A stretch of 64,000 nucleotides of DNA, from assembly GCF_900996225.1 (NCBI RefSeq), contig NZ_CAAJGL010000033.1, positions 62,001 through 126,000 of the forward strand, read 5' to 3'. How positions within the stretch are numbered: the stretch's first letter is position 1; each line of letters starts with the position of its first letter. Under the pieces are notes generated by a model. The model did not search any database, was not told the origin of the DNA, and was given only the letters and a program-made list of their open reading frames with translations. Positions 9,243 to 18,486 of the stretch are shown here, one piece after another. The position numbers and the translations under genes were made by a program. Origin of the DNA: Paraburkholderia sp. BCC1884 (GTDB lineage Bacteria > Pseudomonadota > Gammaproteobacteria > Burkholderiales > Burkholderiaceae).

Positions 9243-10231
9243 TGGCTCAATCGACAATTTATTCCCGCGTGCTGGGCACCGGCAGCTACCTGCCGCCCGG
9301 ACGCGTCACTAATCAGGATCTGGCCGAACGTCTCGCCAAAGAAGGCGTCGAGACGAGCGACGAGTGGATCGTGGCCCGCACGGGCATCCACGCACGCCAC
9401 TTCGCGGAACCGGACGTCGCGACCAGCGATCTGGCGCTGATCGCCGCCCAGCGCGCGATCGAAGCGGCGGACATCGATCCGCAGTCCATCGACCTGATCA
9501 TCGTCGCCACCTCCACGCCCGACTTCGTGTTTCCGAGCACGGCGTGTCTGTTGCAGAACAAACTCGGCATCAAGAATCACGGCGCGGCATTCGACGTGCA
9601 GGCCGTCTGTTCCGGGTTCGCCTACGCAGTGGCCACGGCGGACAGCTTCATTCGCAGCGGTCAGCATCGCACGGCACTCGTGATCGGCGCGGAAACCTTC
9701 TCGCGTATTCTCGACTTCAAGGACCGCACCACCTGCGTGCTGTTCGGCGACGGTGCGGGTGCGGTGATCCTGCAGGCGTCGGAGCAGCCGGGCGTGCTGG
9801 CCAGCGCTTTGCACGCGGACGGCAGCCATTCGAACATTCTCTGCACGCCGGGCAACGTGAACGGCGGTGTGGTCGCCGGCAGCGCGTTTCTGCATATGGA
9901 CGGGCAAGCCGTGTTCAAGCTCGCCGTCAACGTGCTCGAAAAGGTCGCGGTCGAAGCGCTCGAAAAAGCCAACATGACGGCCGAGCAGATCGACTGGCTG
10001 ATTCCGCATCAGGCCAATATCCGCATCATGCAAAGCACTTGCCGCAAGCTCGGCTTGCCGCAGGAGCGCATGGTCGTCACGGTGGGCGAGCACGGCAACA
10101 CGTCGGCTGCGTCCATCCCGCTCGCATTTGACGTCGCGGTGCGCGACGGCCGCATCAAGCGCGGCCAGAACGTGCTGATCGAAGGCGTCGGCGGCGGCTT
10201 CACCTGGGGCGCGTCGGTTATCCGCTATTAA
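9242..10231 (+). CDS. fabH: 3-oxoacyl-ACP synthase III (KAS III)
   Basis: Condensing enzyme that starts fatty-acid synthesis by joining acetyl-CoA (or another primer) to malonyl-ACP. It has 329 aa. The catalytic triad is visible: Cys123 ([10 protein letters not shown]), His256 (IPHQANIRI) and Asn286 (GEHGNTSAA). The glycine-rich C-terminus [15 protein letters not shown] is typical. It is translationally coupled to plsX and is followed about 100 bases later by fabD. Confidence 0.97.
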   Translation: MAQSTIYSRVLGTGSYLPPGRVTNQDLAERLAKEGVETSDEWIVARTGIHARHFAEPDVATSDLALIAAQRAIEAADIDPQSIDLIIVATSTPDFVFPSTACLLQNKLGIKNHGAAFDVQAVCSGFAYAVATADSFIRSGQHRTALVIGAETFSRILDFKDRTTCVLFGDGAGAVILQASEQPGVLASALHADGSHSNILCTPGNVNGGVVAGSAFLHMDGQAVFKLAVNVLEKVAVEALEKANMTAEQIDWLIPHQANIRIMQSTCRKLGLPQERMVVTVGEHGNTSAASIPLAFDVAVRDGRIKRGQNVLIEGVGGGFTWGASVIRY

Positions 10232-10332
10232 CGGCGGCGACGTTGCAGACGGCGCTGCTTGCGGCGCCCGCGCGCGCGTGAGGTCGGCGCCGCGCGCCAC
10301 CCACATCTGACTCAATCGATTTTGAGGACGTT

Positions 10333-11268
10333 ATGAAATTTGCGTTCGTTTTTCCTGGGCAAGGCTCGCAGTCGGTCGGCATGCTCAATGCATTCGCCGA
10401 TCACGCAGTCGTGCGTGAAACCGTTCAGGAAGCATCCGACGCGCTCAATCAGGACCTCGGCAAGCTGATCGCCGAAGGCCCCGTCGAAGATCTGAACCTC
10501 ACCACCAATACCCAGCCGGTCATGCTCACCGCCGCCTACGCGATCTATCGCGCGTGGGCGCAGGCGGGCGGCCCGAAACCCGCGATTGTCGCGGGCCACA
10601 GCCTTGGCGAATACACCGCGCTGGTCGCGGCGGGCGCGCTCGCGTTTCGCGACGCCGTGCCGCTCGTGCGTTTCCGGGCACAAGCCATGCAAACGGCTGT
10701 GCCGGTCGGCGAAGGTGCCATGGCCGCGATTCTGGGTCTCGACGACGACACCGTGCGCGCAGTCTGCGCCGAAGCGTCGATCGCGGGCGTCGTCGAAGCG
10801 GTCAATTTCAATGCGCCGTCGCAAGTCGTGATCGCCGGCAACAAGGCTGCGGTCGAAAAGGCTTGCGAAGTCGCAAAGGCGAAGGGCGCCAAGCGCGCGC
10901 TGCCGCTGCCGGTATCGGCGCCGTTCCATTCCTCGCTGCTCAAGCCGGCGTCGGATCAACTGCGCGAGTATCTGGCGAGCGTCGACGTGCAGGTGCCGTC
11001 GATTCCCGTCATCAATAACGTCGACGTCGCCGTGGTCAACGAACCGGCCGGGATCAAAGATGCGCTGGTGCGTCAGGCAGCGGGCGCGGTGCGTTGGGTC
11101 GAAAGCGTTCAATCGATCGCGGCGCAAGGCGTCACGCACGTGATCGAATGCGGTCCGGGCAAGGTGCTTGCGGGTCTGACCAAGCGTATCGACGGGAATC
11201 TGGTCGGCGCGTCGGTTTTCGATCCGGCATCGCTCGAAGAAACGCTTAAGCTCGTGAAGGCAGGCTGA
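10333..11268 (+). CDS. fabD: Malonyl-CoA:ACP transacylase
   Basis: Loads malonyl groups from CoA onto acyl carrier protein. It has 311 aa. The opening FVFPGQGSQ and the nucleophile elbow GHSLGEY (Ser90) are canonical, with the catalytic His in VSAPFHSSLL near residue 199. A GAGGA ribosome site precedes the ATG. It lies in the conserved fabH-fabD-fabG order. Confidence 0.97.
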   Translation: MKFAFVFPGQGSQSVGMLNAFADHAVVRETVQEASDALNQDLGKLIAEGPVEDLNLTTNTQPVMLTAAYAIYRAWAQAGGPKPAIVAGHSLGEYTALVAAGALAFRDAVPLVRFRAQAMQTAVPVGEGAMAAILGLDDDTVRAVCAEASIAGVVEAVNFNAPSQVVIAGNKAAVEKACEVAKAKGAKRALPLPVSAPFHSSLLKPASDQLREYLASVDVQVPSIPVINNVDVAVVNEPAGIKDALVRQAAGAVRWVESVQSIAAQGVTHVIECGPGKVLAGLTKRIDGNLVGASVFDPASLEETLKLVKAG

Positions 11269-11378
11269 ACGCCTCGCGCGAAGTGGCCGGCAACAGGACT
11301 TCGCGGCGGACTCAGAACGTAGCACCTGCACGCGGCATCAGAAACAATCAGCCCTCCGAAGGGCATCCGGACTGACAG

Positions 11379-12125
11379 ATGGAAAAGACTCTCGACAAGC
11401 AGATCGCAATCGTGACGGGCGCTTCGCGCGGCATTGGCCGGGCGATCGCGATGGAACTGGCGCGCCAGGGCGCGACGGTGATCGGCACGGCGACCAGCGA
11501 AAGCGGTGCGGCAGCGATCACGGAGGCGTTTAACGCCGCCGGCGTGAACGGCCGTGGCGCTCTGCTCAACGTGAACGACGCGGCTGCGGCCGACGCGCTC
11601 ATCGAAGGCACGGTGAAGGAATTTGGCGCGCTGCACGTGCTGGTGAACAATGCCGGCATCACGCAGGACCAGCTGGCCATGCGCATGAAGGACGACGACT
11701 GGGACGCGGTGATCGACACCAACCTCAAGTCGGTGTTCCGTCTCTCTCGCGCGGTGCTGCGCCCGATGATGAAGGCGAAAGGCGGCCGCATCATCAACAT
11801 CACGTCGGTAGTCGGCTCGACCGGCAACCCGGGGCAGATCAACTACGCCGCCGCGAAAGCGGGCGTGGCGGGCATGACCCGCGCCCTTGCGCGCGAGATC
11901 GGCAGCCGCGGCATCACCGTGAATTGCGTTGCGCCGGGCTTCATCGACACCGATATGACCAAAAGCCTGCCGGAAGAGCAGCAAATGGCGCTGAAAACGC
12001 AGATTCCGCTTGGTCGCCTCGGCAGCCCGGACGATATCGCGCACGCCGTTGCGTTCCTCGCGTCGCCGCAAGCGGGCTATATCACCGGCACCACACTGCA
12101 TGTGAACGGCGGAATGTACATGTAG
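11379..12125 (+). CDS. fabG: 3-oxoacyl-ACP reductase
   Basis: NADPH-dependent short-chain dehydrogenase that reduces 3-oxoacyl-ACP in each elongation cycle. It has 248 aa. The cofactor loop is VTGASRGIGRAIA, the structural NNAG motif is present, and the catalytic Ser and Tyr-x3-Lys are in ITSVVGS and YAAAK. The C-terminus ITGTTLHVNGGMYM is the usual FabG ending. The stop codon lies inside an 8-bp inverted repeat that begins the acpP leader. Confidence 0.97.
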   Translation: MEKTLDKQIAIVTGASRGIGRAIAMELARQGATVIGTATSESGAAAITEAFNAAGVNGRGALLNVNDAAAADALIEGTVKEFGALHVLVNNAGITQDQLAMRMKDDDWDAVIDTNLKSVFRLSRAVLRPMMKAKGGRIINITSVVGSTGNPGQINYAAAKAGVAGMTRALAREIGSRGITVNCVAPGFIDTDMTKSLPEEQQMALKTQIPLGRLGSPDDIAHAVAFLASPQAGYITGTTLHVNGGMYM

Positions 12126-12213
12126 TAACCAAATTCGGTTACTATCCGCGCCTTGATGCGTTTGTAATGCGTAAGGCGCATGCCTTGACAGCAACCCGAT
12201 GCGCCACTTTTTT
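12123..12213 (+). promoter_or_regulatory. fabG-acpP spacer with competing hairpins and terminator-like end
   Basis: Three stem-forming pairs are visible. TAGTAACC (12123-12130) pairs with GGTTACTA (12137-12144). GCGCCTT (12148-12154) can pair with AAGGCGC (12173-12179). GGCGCAT (12175-12181) can pair with ATGCGCC (12199-12205), which is followed by AC and six T. The second and third pairs share bases 12175-12179 and exclude each other, as in an attenuator. A plain terminator with a separate acpP promoter (possible -10 TAAAAT near 12230) is the simpler reading. Confidence 0.5.
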
Positions 12214-12278
12214 GCCGGGTCAAACCTGATAAAATGCGCGCACCTGTATTTTTGAACTTCTTTTCCCTTGGAGGGGTA

Positions 12279-12518
12279 ATGGACAATATCGAACAGCGCG
12301 TCAAGAAGATCGTCGCAGAACAACTGGGCGTTGCAGAAGCTGAGATCAAGAACGAAGCTTCGTTCGTGAACGACCTCGGCGCCGACTCGCTCGACACCGT
12401 TGAACTCGTGATGGCCCTCGAAGACGAATTCGGCATGGAAATTCCGGATGAAGAAGCCGAGAAGATCACCACCGTTCAGCAAGCGATCGACTACGCTCGC
12501 GCGAACGTCAAGGCCTAA
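12279..12518 (+). CDS. acpP: Acyl carrier protein
   Basis: 79-aa acidic carrier protein that holds growing acyl chains on a 4'-phosphopantetheine arm. The attachment site is Ser37 in [12 protein letters not shown]. The start at 12279 follows GGAGGGG, giving the standard [10 protein letters not shown] opening. It sits between fabG and fabF as in most proteobacteria. Its modifying enzyme, AcpS, is encoded about 13 kb downstream in this window. Confidence 0.98.
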
Positions 12519-12580
12519 AGTCATTCGCGCCTGCGTTTCTGCGTTGGCGGCGTATGACGCCCTGCCGTGTCGGTCATCGA

Positions 12581-12603
12581 CGCCAGCAGGGCTGGCGCTT
12601 TTT
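12581..12603 (+). terminator. Terminator-like hairpin between acpP and fabF
   Basis: A 7-bp stem CGCCAGC / GCTGGCG with a 3-base loop is followed by C and five T. It would cut down read-through from the highly expressed acpP into fabF, as is common in this operon. Confidence 0.75.
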
Positions 12604-12737
12604 GCCGTGCAGGAGCCAGCGATGTTGACAGCGCAATTTTTCGCGCGATTGCCGACTTAACAGCCACAGGGCACACAGGGCAAGTTCCTGTGGCCGCTGT
12701 GGCTTTTGCTTTTGTCATCTATGAAAAAGGGGTTACC

Positions 12738-13976
12738 GTGAGCCGCCGTCGTGTTGTTGTTACAGGCCTGGGGCTGATTTCGCCTGTTGGCAATAATGTT
12801 GCCGACGGCTGGGCCAATCTGGTCGCCGGCAAGTCGGGTATTGCCAATATCACGAAGTTCGATGCGTCGAACTTCTCGACTCGTTTCGCCGGCGAGGTGA
12901 AGGGCTTCAATATCGAGGACTACATCCCCGGTAAGGAAGCGCGCCACATGGATACGTTCATCCATTACGGCGTGGCTGCCGGCATCCAGGCGATGCAGGA
13001 CAGCGGTCTGGAAGTCACCGACGAGAATTCGGAGCGCATCGGTGTCGTGGTCGGTTCGGGTATCGGCGGCTTGCCGATGATCGAAGCTACGCAGACGGAA
13101 TATGCGAATCGCGGCCCGCGCCGGATTTCGCCGTTCTTCGTGCCGGCGTCGATCATCAACATGATCTCCGGCCACCTGTCGATCAAGTTCGGCATCAAGG
13201 GTCCGAATCTCGCCATCGTCACCGCGTGTACGACGGGTCTGCACTGTATCGGCGAGGCTTCGCGCCTGATCGAATACGGCGACGCCGACGTGATGATCGC
13301 CGGTGGGGCGGAATCGACTGTGTCGCCGCTCGGCATCGGCGGCTTTGCGGCGGCGCGTGCGCTGTCGCAACGCAATGACGATCCGGCTACGGCGAGCCGT
13401 CCGTGGGACAAGGATCGTGACGGTTTCGTGCTGGGCGAGGGCGCCGGCGTGATGGTGCTCGAAGAGTACGAACACGCGAAGGCGCGCGGCGCGAAGATTT
13501 ACGCCGAAGTCAGCGGCTATGGGATGAGCGGCGACGCCTATCACATGACCGCGCCGCTGGAAGATGGCGACGGCGCACGCCGCTGCATGCTGGCCGCGAT
13601 GAAGAACGCGGGCGTGAACGCCGATCAGGTGAATTACCTGAACGCGCACGGCACGTCCACGCCGCTCGGCGACCTGGCTGAAACCACCGGCATCAAGCGC
13701 GCTTTCGGCGACCACGCCAAAGACATGGTCGTGAATTCGACCAAGTCGATGACGGGTCACCTGCTGGGCGGCGCCGGCGGTCTGGAGTCGGTGTTCACCG
13801 TGCTGGCCGTGCATCATCAGATCTCGCCGCCGACGATCAACATCTTCAACCAGGACCCGGCCTGCGATCTCGACTACTGCGCCAATACCGCGCGGGAAAT
13901 GAAGATCGACGTCGCGCTGAAGAACTCGTTCGGGTTCGGCGGCACGAACGGCACGCTGGTCTTCAAGCGCGCCTGA
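12738..13976 (+). CDS. fabF: 3-oxoacyl-ACP synthase II (KAS II)
   Basis: Elongating condensing enzyme of 412 aa, close to the 413 aa of E. coli FabF. The GTG start at 12738 is chosen because it follows AAGGGG and gives the standard [12 protein letters not shown] opening; longer in-frame starts would run through the spacer hairpin. The active-site cysteine is Cys164 ([10 protein letters not shown]), with the two catalytic histidines in [11 protein letters not shown] and [10 protein letters not shown]. The end [15 protein letters not shown] is typical. Confidence 0.96.
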   Translation: MSRRRVVVTGLGLISPVGNNVADGWANLVAGKSGIANITKFDASNFSTRFAGEVKGFNIEDYIPGKEARHMDTFIHYGVAAGIQAMQDSGLEVTDENSERIGVVVGSGIGGLPMIEATQTEYANRGPRRISPFFVPASIINMISGHLSIKFGIKGPNLAIVTACTTGLHCIGEASRLIEYGDADVMIAGGAESTVSPLGIGGFAAARALSQRNDDPATASRPWDKDRDGFVLGEGAGVMVLEEYEHAKARGAKIYAEVSGYGMSGDAYHMTAPLEDGDGARRCMLAAMKNAGVNADQVNYLNAHGTSTPLGDLAETTGIKRAFGDHAKDMVVNSTKSMTGHLLGGAGGLESVFTVLAVHHQISPPTINIFNQDPACDLDYCANTAREMKIDVALKNSFGFGGTNGTLVFKRA

Positions 13977-13980
13977 TCGC

Positions 13981-14469
13981 TTGGTAACACGCCAGCCGAC
14001 ACCGCCGGTTCGTCCGGCGGATGCCCCCGCATCGGTAGTGTCTGACAGAGCGCCGCAACGGATTGCGTTGCGGCGCTCTGTCACATTGAGCGTCGCCGTC
14101 GCGGTATTCGTCGTGACGGCGACGCTAGCCGTCTATGCTTGCTTCGCATCGCGCCTGGGCGCCTGGCAAGCAATTCCGTTGACCGCCGCCGTGGCCGGCT
14201 TGCTCATGCTTTGCGCGGCGCGGCGTAATGGTGCGCTGCCTGTGGCGCTCAAAATCGCGCCAGCGGGGCTGTCAGTGTGGGATCGGGCGGGCAAGCTGCT
14301 GGTGCAGGGTCGAATTGCGGGCTGTTCGCAATGGAGCGATCGTCTGCTGGTTCTGGCGGTGGCGCCCGAAACGGGCCGCACGCGCACCGTGCTGCTGAGT
14401 GCCGATGCCCTTCCTGCAGCCGTTTTCCGCGAACTGGCCGTGCTGGGTCGGCGCGCTGCGGGCGCCTGA
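13981..14469 (+). CDS. Small membrane protein, YgfX/CptA-like (start uncertain)
   Basis: Up to 162 aa. Two transmembrane helices (about residues 35-53 and 60-77 of the long form) are followed by a soluble domain of about 80 residues. The soluble part (VWDRAGKLLVQGRI ... LLSADALPAAVFRELAVL) follows the pattern of E. coli YgfX, a two-helix inner-membrane protein linked to SdhE; this is pattern similarity only. The longest frame starts with TTG at 13981, four bases after fabF. It then crosses an 18-bp perfect inverted repeat at 14043-14083, so translation may instead begin at TTG 14086 or GTG 14098. Placement just before rpoE is notable. Confidence 0.6.
   Translation: MVTRQPTPPVRPADAPASVVSDRAPQRIALRRSVTLSVAVAVFVVTATLAVYACFASRLGAWQAIPLTAAVAGLLMLCAARRNGALPVALKIAPAGLSVWDRAGKLLVQGRIAGCSQWSDRLLVLAVAPETGRTRTVLLSADALPAAVFRELAVLGRRAAGA
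14043..14083 (+). repeat. 18-bp perfect inverted repeat
   Basis: TGACAGAGCGCCGCAACG at 14043-14060 is the exact reverse complement of 14066-14083, separated by GATTG. It lies 66 bases after fabF and inside the longest frame of the following gene. There is no T-run, so it resembles a fabF-end hairpin or a factor-assisted terminator more than a classical intrinsic terminator. Confidence 0.9.
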
Positions 14470-14471
14470 CT

Positions 14472-14507
14472 GTAACGACTGTAACCGCTGTTACCGGCGT
14501 AACGTGT
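14472..14507 (+). promoter_or_regulatory. Four 9-bp tandem GTAAC repeats upstream of rpoE
   Basis: GTAAC (or GTTAC in the third copy) begins at 14472, 14481, 14490 and 14499, exactly 9 bases apart, with a loose unit consensus GTAACCGCT. A TACAAT box at 14525-14530 follows and could be the rpoE -10. The repeats would then lie at roughly -65 to -30, a place for an activator or repressor. Confidence 0.55.
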
Positions 14508-14570
14508 CCCAATGATGGGGACGCTACAATGGTGCCCCGCCATGCGCCCTATAGTTAACGGATTTATCAG

Positions 14571-15170
14571 GTGAGCGAAAAAGAAATTGATCAGGTGCTG
14601 GTCGAGCGCGTCCAGAAGGGCGACAAGGCCGCGTTCGAGCTTCTGGTCTCCAAATACCACCGCAAGATTCTCCGGTTGATCTCGCGTCTCGTGCGAGACC
14701 CCGCCGAGGTGGAAGACGTCGCCCAGGATGCCTTTATCAAGGCGTACCGGGCATTGCCGCAATTTCGCGGAGAATCGGCCTTTTATACGTGGTTGTACCG
14801 GATTGCGGTCAACACGGCAAAGAATTACCTTGCGACCCAAGGGCGGCGCGCGCCGACATCGACCGAAGCAGATGCTGAAGAAGCTGAAACTTTCTCGGAC
14901 GCGGACCAACTAAGGGATATCAACACGCCTGAGTCGATGTTGATGAGCAAGCAGATCGCTGAGACGGTCAATGCTGCGATGGCGGTTTTACCGGAAGAAT
15001 TGCGCACCGCCATTACTCTTCGTGAAATTGAGGGTTTGAGCTACGAGGAAATCGCTGAGATGATGGGTTGCCCAATTGGCACAGTCAGATCACGAATTTT
15101 CCGCGCTCGCGAAGCCATTGCGGCAAAATTGCGTCCGTTGCTTGACACACCTGAAGGCAAACGCTGGTAA
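14571..15170 (+). CDS. rpoE: RNA polymerase sigma factor RpoE (AlgU)
   Basis: Extracytoplasmic-function sigma factor of 199 aa that directs the envelope-stress regulon. Region 2 (AAFELLVSKYHRKIL through DVAQDAFIKAYRAL and ESAFYTWLYRIAVN) and region 4 (LREIEGLSYEEIAEMMGCPI then GTVRSRIFRAREA) are complete. The GTG start gives the normal MSEKEIDQVLVERV opening. It heads the rpoE-rseA-rseB-mucD module; RseA should hold it inactive at the membrane until proteolysis. Confidence 0.96.
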   Translation: MSEKEIDQVLVERVQKGDKAAFELLVSKYHRKILRLISRLVRDPAEVEDVAQDAFIKAYRALPQFRGESAFYTWLYRIAVNTAKNYLATQGRRAPTSTEADAEEAETFSDADQLRDINTPESMLMSKQIAETVNAAMAVLPEELRTAITLREIEGLSYEEIAEMMGCPIGTVRSRIFRAREAIAAKLRPLLDTPEGKRW

Positions 15171-15252
15171 ACACTGGCCGGCCGAACGGGGCACGGGTGC
15201 AATATCTGGATTAGTGGTGTCACTACGGGGTATTTGTAAGATGGGGAGCATC

Positions 15253-15885
15253 ATGGGGTCGGTCTCGGTGCAATCGCAAGCAAGCTCGCACGGCGAGCGT
15301 CTGTCCGCTTTTGTCGACGGTGAGCTGTTCGGCGAAGAGCATCTGAATCTGGACAAGTTTATTTCCGAGCTGGGCGGTGCAGATCGCGCCGCGTGGTCGA
15401 GCTATCACCTGATCGGCGACGCCATGCGTTCCGACGATCTGGCAGTCAGTCCGGCGGCGAGCAGCGCGTTTCTGAGCGGTTTCGCCGCACGTCTGGACAG
15501 CGAGCCGCATGTGCTGGCGCCCGCCGCCATGCCGGTAGCGCGCCGTTTGCTGGCGTTGCGTCGCCGTGTCGTTCCGGCTTTTGCCGTGGCCGCCGCCGCT
15601 GCCACGCTTACGTGGATCGTCGTGCCGCAACTGCAAGGCGTGCCGGGTGGCCCAGGCTCGGCGCAGCTCGCGTCGATCTCGTCGCATGGCGATTCGCTGC
15701 AGCGCGTGGCCATGGCGTCCGTGCCGGCGGCAACGATCCAGCCGGTCGCGCAAGACGCCAACATCATTCGTGACGCCAGTCTCGATCAGTATCTGGAAGC
15801 TCACCAGCAATTCGGGCAACAACCGGTTATGCCGGGCTCGATGCCACTGATTCGCGCTGCCGCCGTTTCCACGCAAGGCCAATAG
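15253..15885 (+). CDS. rseA: Anti-sigma-E factor RseA (MucA)
   Basis: Inner-membrane anti-sigma factor of 210 aa. The N-terminal domain that clamps RpoE opens with HGERLSAFVDGELF; a single transmembrane helix follows (VVPAFAVAAAAATLTWIVV, about residues 105-123), then a periplasmic tail that RseB would bind. The ATG at 15253 follows GGGGAG at 5 bases; an ATG 12 bases upstream is also in frame. It lies between rpoE and rseB, with rseB starting five bases after its stop. Confidence 0.88.
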   Translation: MGSVSVQSQASSHGERLSAFVDGELFGEEHLNLDKFISELGGADRAAWSSYHLIGDAMRSDDLAVSPAASSAFLSGFAARLDSEPHVLAPAAMPVARRLLALRRRVVPAFAVAAAAATLTWIVVPQLQGVPGGPGSAQLASISSHGDSLQRVAMASVPAATIQPVAQDANIIRDASLDQYLEAHQQFGQQPVMPGSMPLIRAAAVSTQGQ

Positions 15886-15889
15886 TTTG

Positions 15890-16933
15890 ATGCAGACTCC
15901 GCGGTTGAATATAACGACTATCTGGGGGCGGCTGCCGGCATTTCTGTTCTGCGCAGCCGTATTGTTGTCCGCTACACCGCGGGTCTTTGCACAAACCGAC
16001 GATCCACTCGTCGCCCGTCGCACGGCCGCGGATCTGCTCGATCGCATCCATCAGGCCGCGCAACAGCAAAATTACGAAGGTGCGTTCGTCTATCAGCGCG
16101 GCAATTTCGTGCAGACGTCGCGGATCGCACACTACGCGACCCGTACGGACGGCGAATTCGAGCAACTCGAGAGCCTCGACGGCAAGCCGCGCAAAATGCT
16201 GCGTCATAACGACGAGCTCTACACGTTCGTGCCGGAGCGGCATTTGTGCGTGGTCGAGAAGCGTCAGAACAAAGATTCGTTCCCGGCGTTGCTGGCGGTG
16301 AGCGGCGACCAGGTTCTGTCCGTCTACGAACCCAGGTTGCTCGGCGACGACCGCGTCGCGGGCGTCGACAGTCAAGTTATCGAACTCGATCCGAAAGACG
16401 CATATCGCTTCGCCTACAAACTTTGGGCCGATAAGAAAACCGGTCTGCTGCTGCGCGCGCAAACGCTCGACCCGAACGGTCAGGTGCTCGAACAACTGTC
16501 GTTTTCCCAGATTCGCATTGGCGTGCCGGCCGATAAGGCCGGCATTGCCAACGGCATTCGTAATCTTGCCGGCTGGACAGTGGTGCGTCCGCCGGTCGAG
16601 CCGGTCGACATGGCTGCGCAAGGCTGGCAGATCACGCCGACGGTGCCGGGTTTTCGCATGATTCGCGAACTGCGCCGCCCAATGGCCGCGCGCGATGCGG
16701 GTCAGCCGACCATTCCGGTGGATCAGGCCGTCTTCTCCGATGGCCTCGCGGCAATTTCGGTATTCGTCGAGCCGGTTGAAAACAATACCCGCAAGGAAGG
16801 CGCGGGCAGCAGCGGCGCCACGCACGTGCTGGTCAAGCGACGTGGCGACTTCTGGATTACTCTGCTGGGTGAAGTGCCCCAGAGCACATTACAGCAATTT
16901 GCGTCTGCCATAGAATACAAAGCTCCGAAGTAA
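15890..16933 (+). CDS. rseB: Periplasmic regulator RseB (MucB)
   Basis: 347-aa periplasmic protein that shields RseA from DegS-type proteolysis and senses mislocalised lipoprotein or LPS. A signal peptide ends near LLSATPRVFAQ. The mature part begins with the family pattern LLDRIHQAAQQQNYEGAFVY, and the C-terminal domain contains GWQITPTVPGFRMIRE. The ATG at 15890 is preceded by an in-frame TTG. It lies in the order rseA-rseB-mucD. Confidence 0.93.
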   Translation: MQTPRLNITTIWGRLPAFLFCAAVLLSATPRVFAQTDDPLVARRTAADLLDRIHQAAQQQNYEGAFVYQRGNFVQTSRIAHYATRTDGEFEQLESLDGKPRKMLRHNDELYTFVPERHLCVVEKRQNKDSFPALLAVSGDQVLSVYEPRLLGDDRVAGVDSQVIELDPKDAYRFAYKLWADKKTGLLLRAQTLDPNGQVLEQLSFSQIRIGVPADKAGIANGIRNLAGWTVVRPPVEPVDMAAQGWQITPTVPGFRMIRELRRPMAARDAGQPTIPVDQAVFSDGLAAISVFVEPVENNTRKEGAGSSGATHVLVKRRGDFWITLLGEVPQSTLQQFASAIEYKAPK

Positions 16934-16968
16934 CCCTTCGAATCCTGACTCCCTCGGCTTGCAACGAT

Positions 16969-18486
16969 ATGACGACTTTCTCGGTGCGCAAATTCCTCGC
17001 GGCCGCAGTGGTGCTGGCGTGTTTACCGCTCATGCCGCATACGGCGTCGGCGGCGCCGGCTGCCAATCTGCCTGACTTCACCGATCTGGTCGATAAAGTC
17101 GGCCCGGCGGTCGTCAACATTCGCACGACCACGCGTGTATCGAACAGTGGAACCCGCGGAGGATTGCCGCCAGGGATGGACGACGGCGACATGTCCGAGT
17201 TTTTCCGCCGCTTCTTCGGAATTCCGCTGCCGCAGTCACCGCAATCGCCAGGTGCGCCGAGTTCGCCGCACGGTGGTGACAACGGCGGCAGTGGCGGCAG
17301 CCAGGATGCGCCGGATAACAGCGATCCCGAACAGAACAGCGGCGTCGGCTCGGGCTTCATTCTTTCCGCCGACGGCTACGTGATGACCAACGCGCACGTC
17401 GTCGACGACGCGGACACCATTTACGTCACGCTCACCGACAAGCGCGAATTCAAGGCAAAACTGATTGGCGTGGACGATCGCACCGACGTCGCGGTCGTGA
17501 AGATCAGCGCGGCCAATCTGCCCACCATCACGATCGGCGATTCGAACAAGGTTCGCGTCGGCGAATGGGTGGTGGCGATCGGTTCGCCGTTCGGTCTCGA
17601 GAACACGGTGACGGCGGGCATCGTCAGCGCCAAGGGGCGTGATACAGGCGACTATCTGCCGTTCATTCAGACCGACGTGGCCGTCAATCCGGGCAATTCG
17701 GGCGGCCCGCTGATCAATATGCAGGGCGAAGTGATCGGCATCAACTCGCAGATCTACAGCCGTACCGGCGGCTTCATGGGCATCTCGTTCGCGATTCCGA
17801 TCGACGAGGCGATGCGCGTAGCCGATCAGCTGAAGACGTCGGGCAAGGTGGTGCGCGGCCGGATCGCGGTGGCGATAGGCGAGGTGACCAAAGACGTCGC
17901 CGATTCGCTGGGTTTGCCGAAAGCACAGGGCGCGCTGGTCAGCAGCGTCGAGCCGGGCGGTCCTGCGGACAAGGCCGGCGTGCAGCCGGGCGACATCATC
18001 CTGAAGTTCAACGGCCACTCGGTGGATACGGCAACGGATCTGCCGCGCATGGTCGGCGACACGAAGCCGGGCACCAAGGCGACGATCACGATCTGGCGCA
18101 AGGGTCAGACGCGCGATCTGCCGGTCACGATCGCCGAAATGCAGCCGGACAAGGCGGCCAAGGCGGATCAGAAGAAGCCGCAGCCGCCGAAGCAGCGCGC
18201 CACGAATGTGCTGGGTCTTGCCGTCAGCGATATCCCGTCGGATCAGCTCAAGGCGCTGAAACTGCATAACGGCGTGCAGATCGACGCCGCGGACGGTCCC
18301 GCAGCGCGCGTCGGCCTCCAAAAGGGCGACATCGTCCTGCGGGTAGGCGATACGGATATTACGAGCGCGAAGCAGTTCGACGACCTGTGCGCCCATCTCG
18401 ATTCGTCGAAGATGGTCGCGCTGCTGGTGCGCCGCGGCGAGAACACCCAGTTCGTGCCGATTCGTCCGCGCGCCGCGCAGAAATGA
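16969..18486 (+). CDS. mucD: Periplasmic serine protease/chaperone DegP (MucD)
   Basis: HtrA-family protease of 505 aa acting on misfolded envelope proteins. A signal peptide ends near PHTASAAPA. The catalytic triad is His143 (TNAHVVDD), Asp173 (DDRTDVAVV) and Ser244 (NPGNSGGP), followed by two PDZ domains (about 290-390 and 405-500). A Gly/Ser/Pro-rich loop at about 85-115 precedes the His. Its stop overlaps the next gene by ATGA. It closes the sigma-E module, as in Pseudomonas mucD. Confidence 0.96.
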   Translation: MTTFSVRKFLAAAVVLACLPLMPHTASAAPAANLPDFTDLVDKVGPAVVNIRTTTRVSNSGTRGGLPPGMDDGDMSEFFRRFFGIPLPQSPQSPGAPSSPHGGDNGGSGGSQDAPDNSDPEQNSGVGSGFILSADGYVMTNAHVVDDADTIYVTLTDKREFKAKLIGVDDRTDVAVVKISAANLPTITIGDSNKVRVGEWVVAIGSPFGLENTVTAGIVSAKGRDTGDYLPFIQTDVAVNPGNSGGPLINMQGEVIGINSQIYSRTGGFMGISFAIPIDEAMRVADQLKTSGKVVRGRIAVAIGEVTKDVADSLGLPKAQGALVSSVEPGGPADKAGVQPGDIILKFNGHSVDTATDLPRMVGDTKPGTKATITIWRKGQTRDLPVTIAEMQPDKAAKADQKKPQPPKQRATNVLGLAVSDIPSDQLKALKLHNGVQIDAADGPAARVGLQKGDIVLRVGDTDITSAKQFDDLCAHLDSSKMVALLVRRGENTQFVPIRPRAAQK

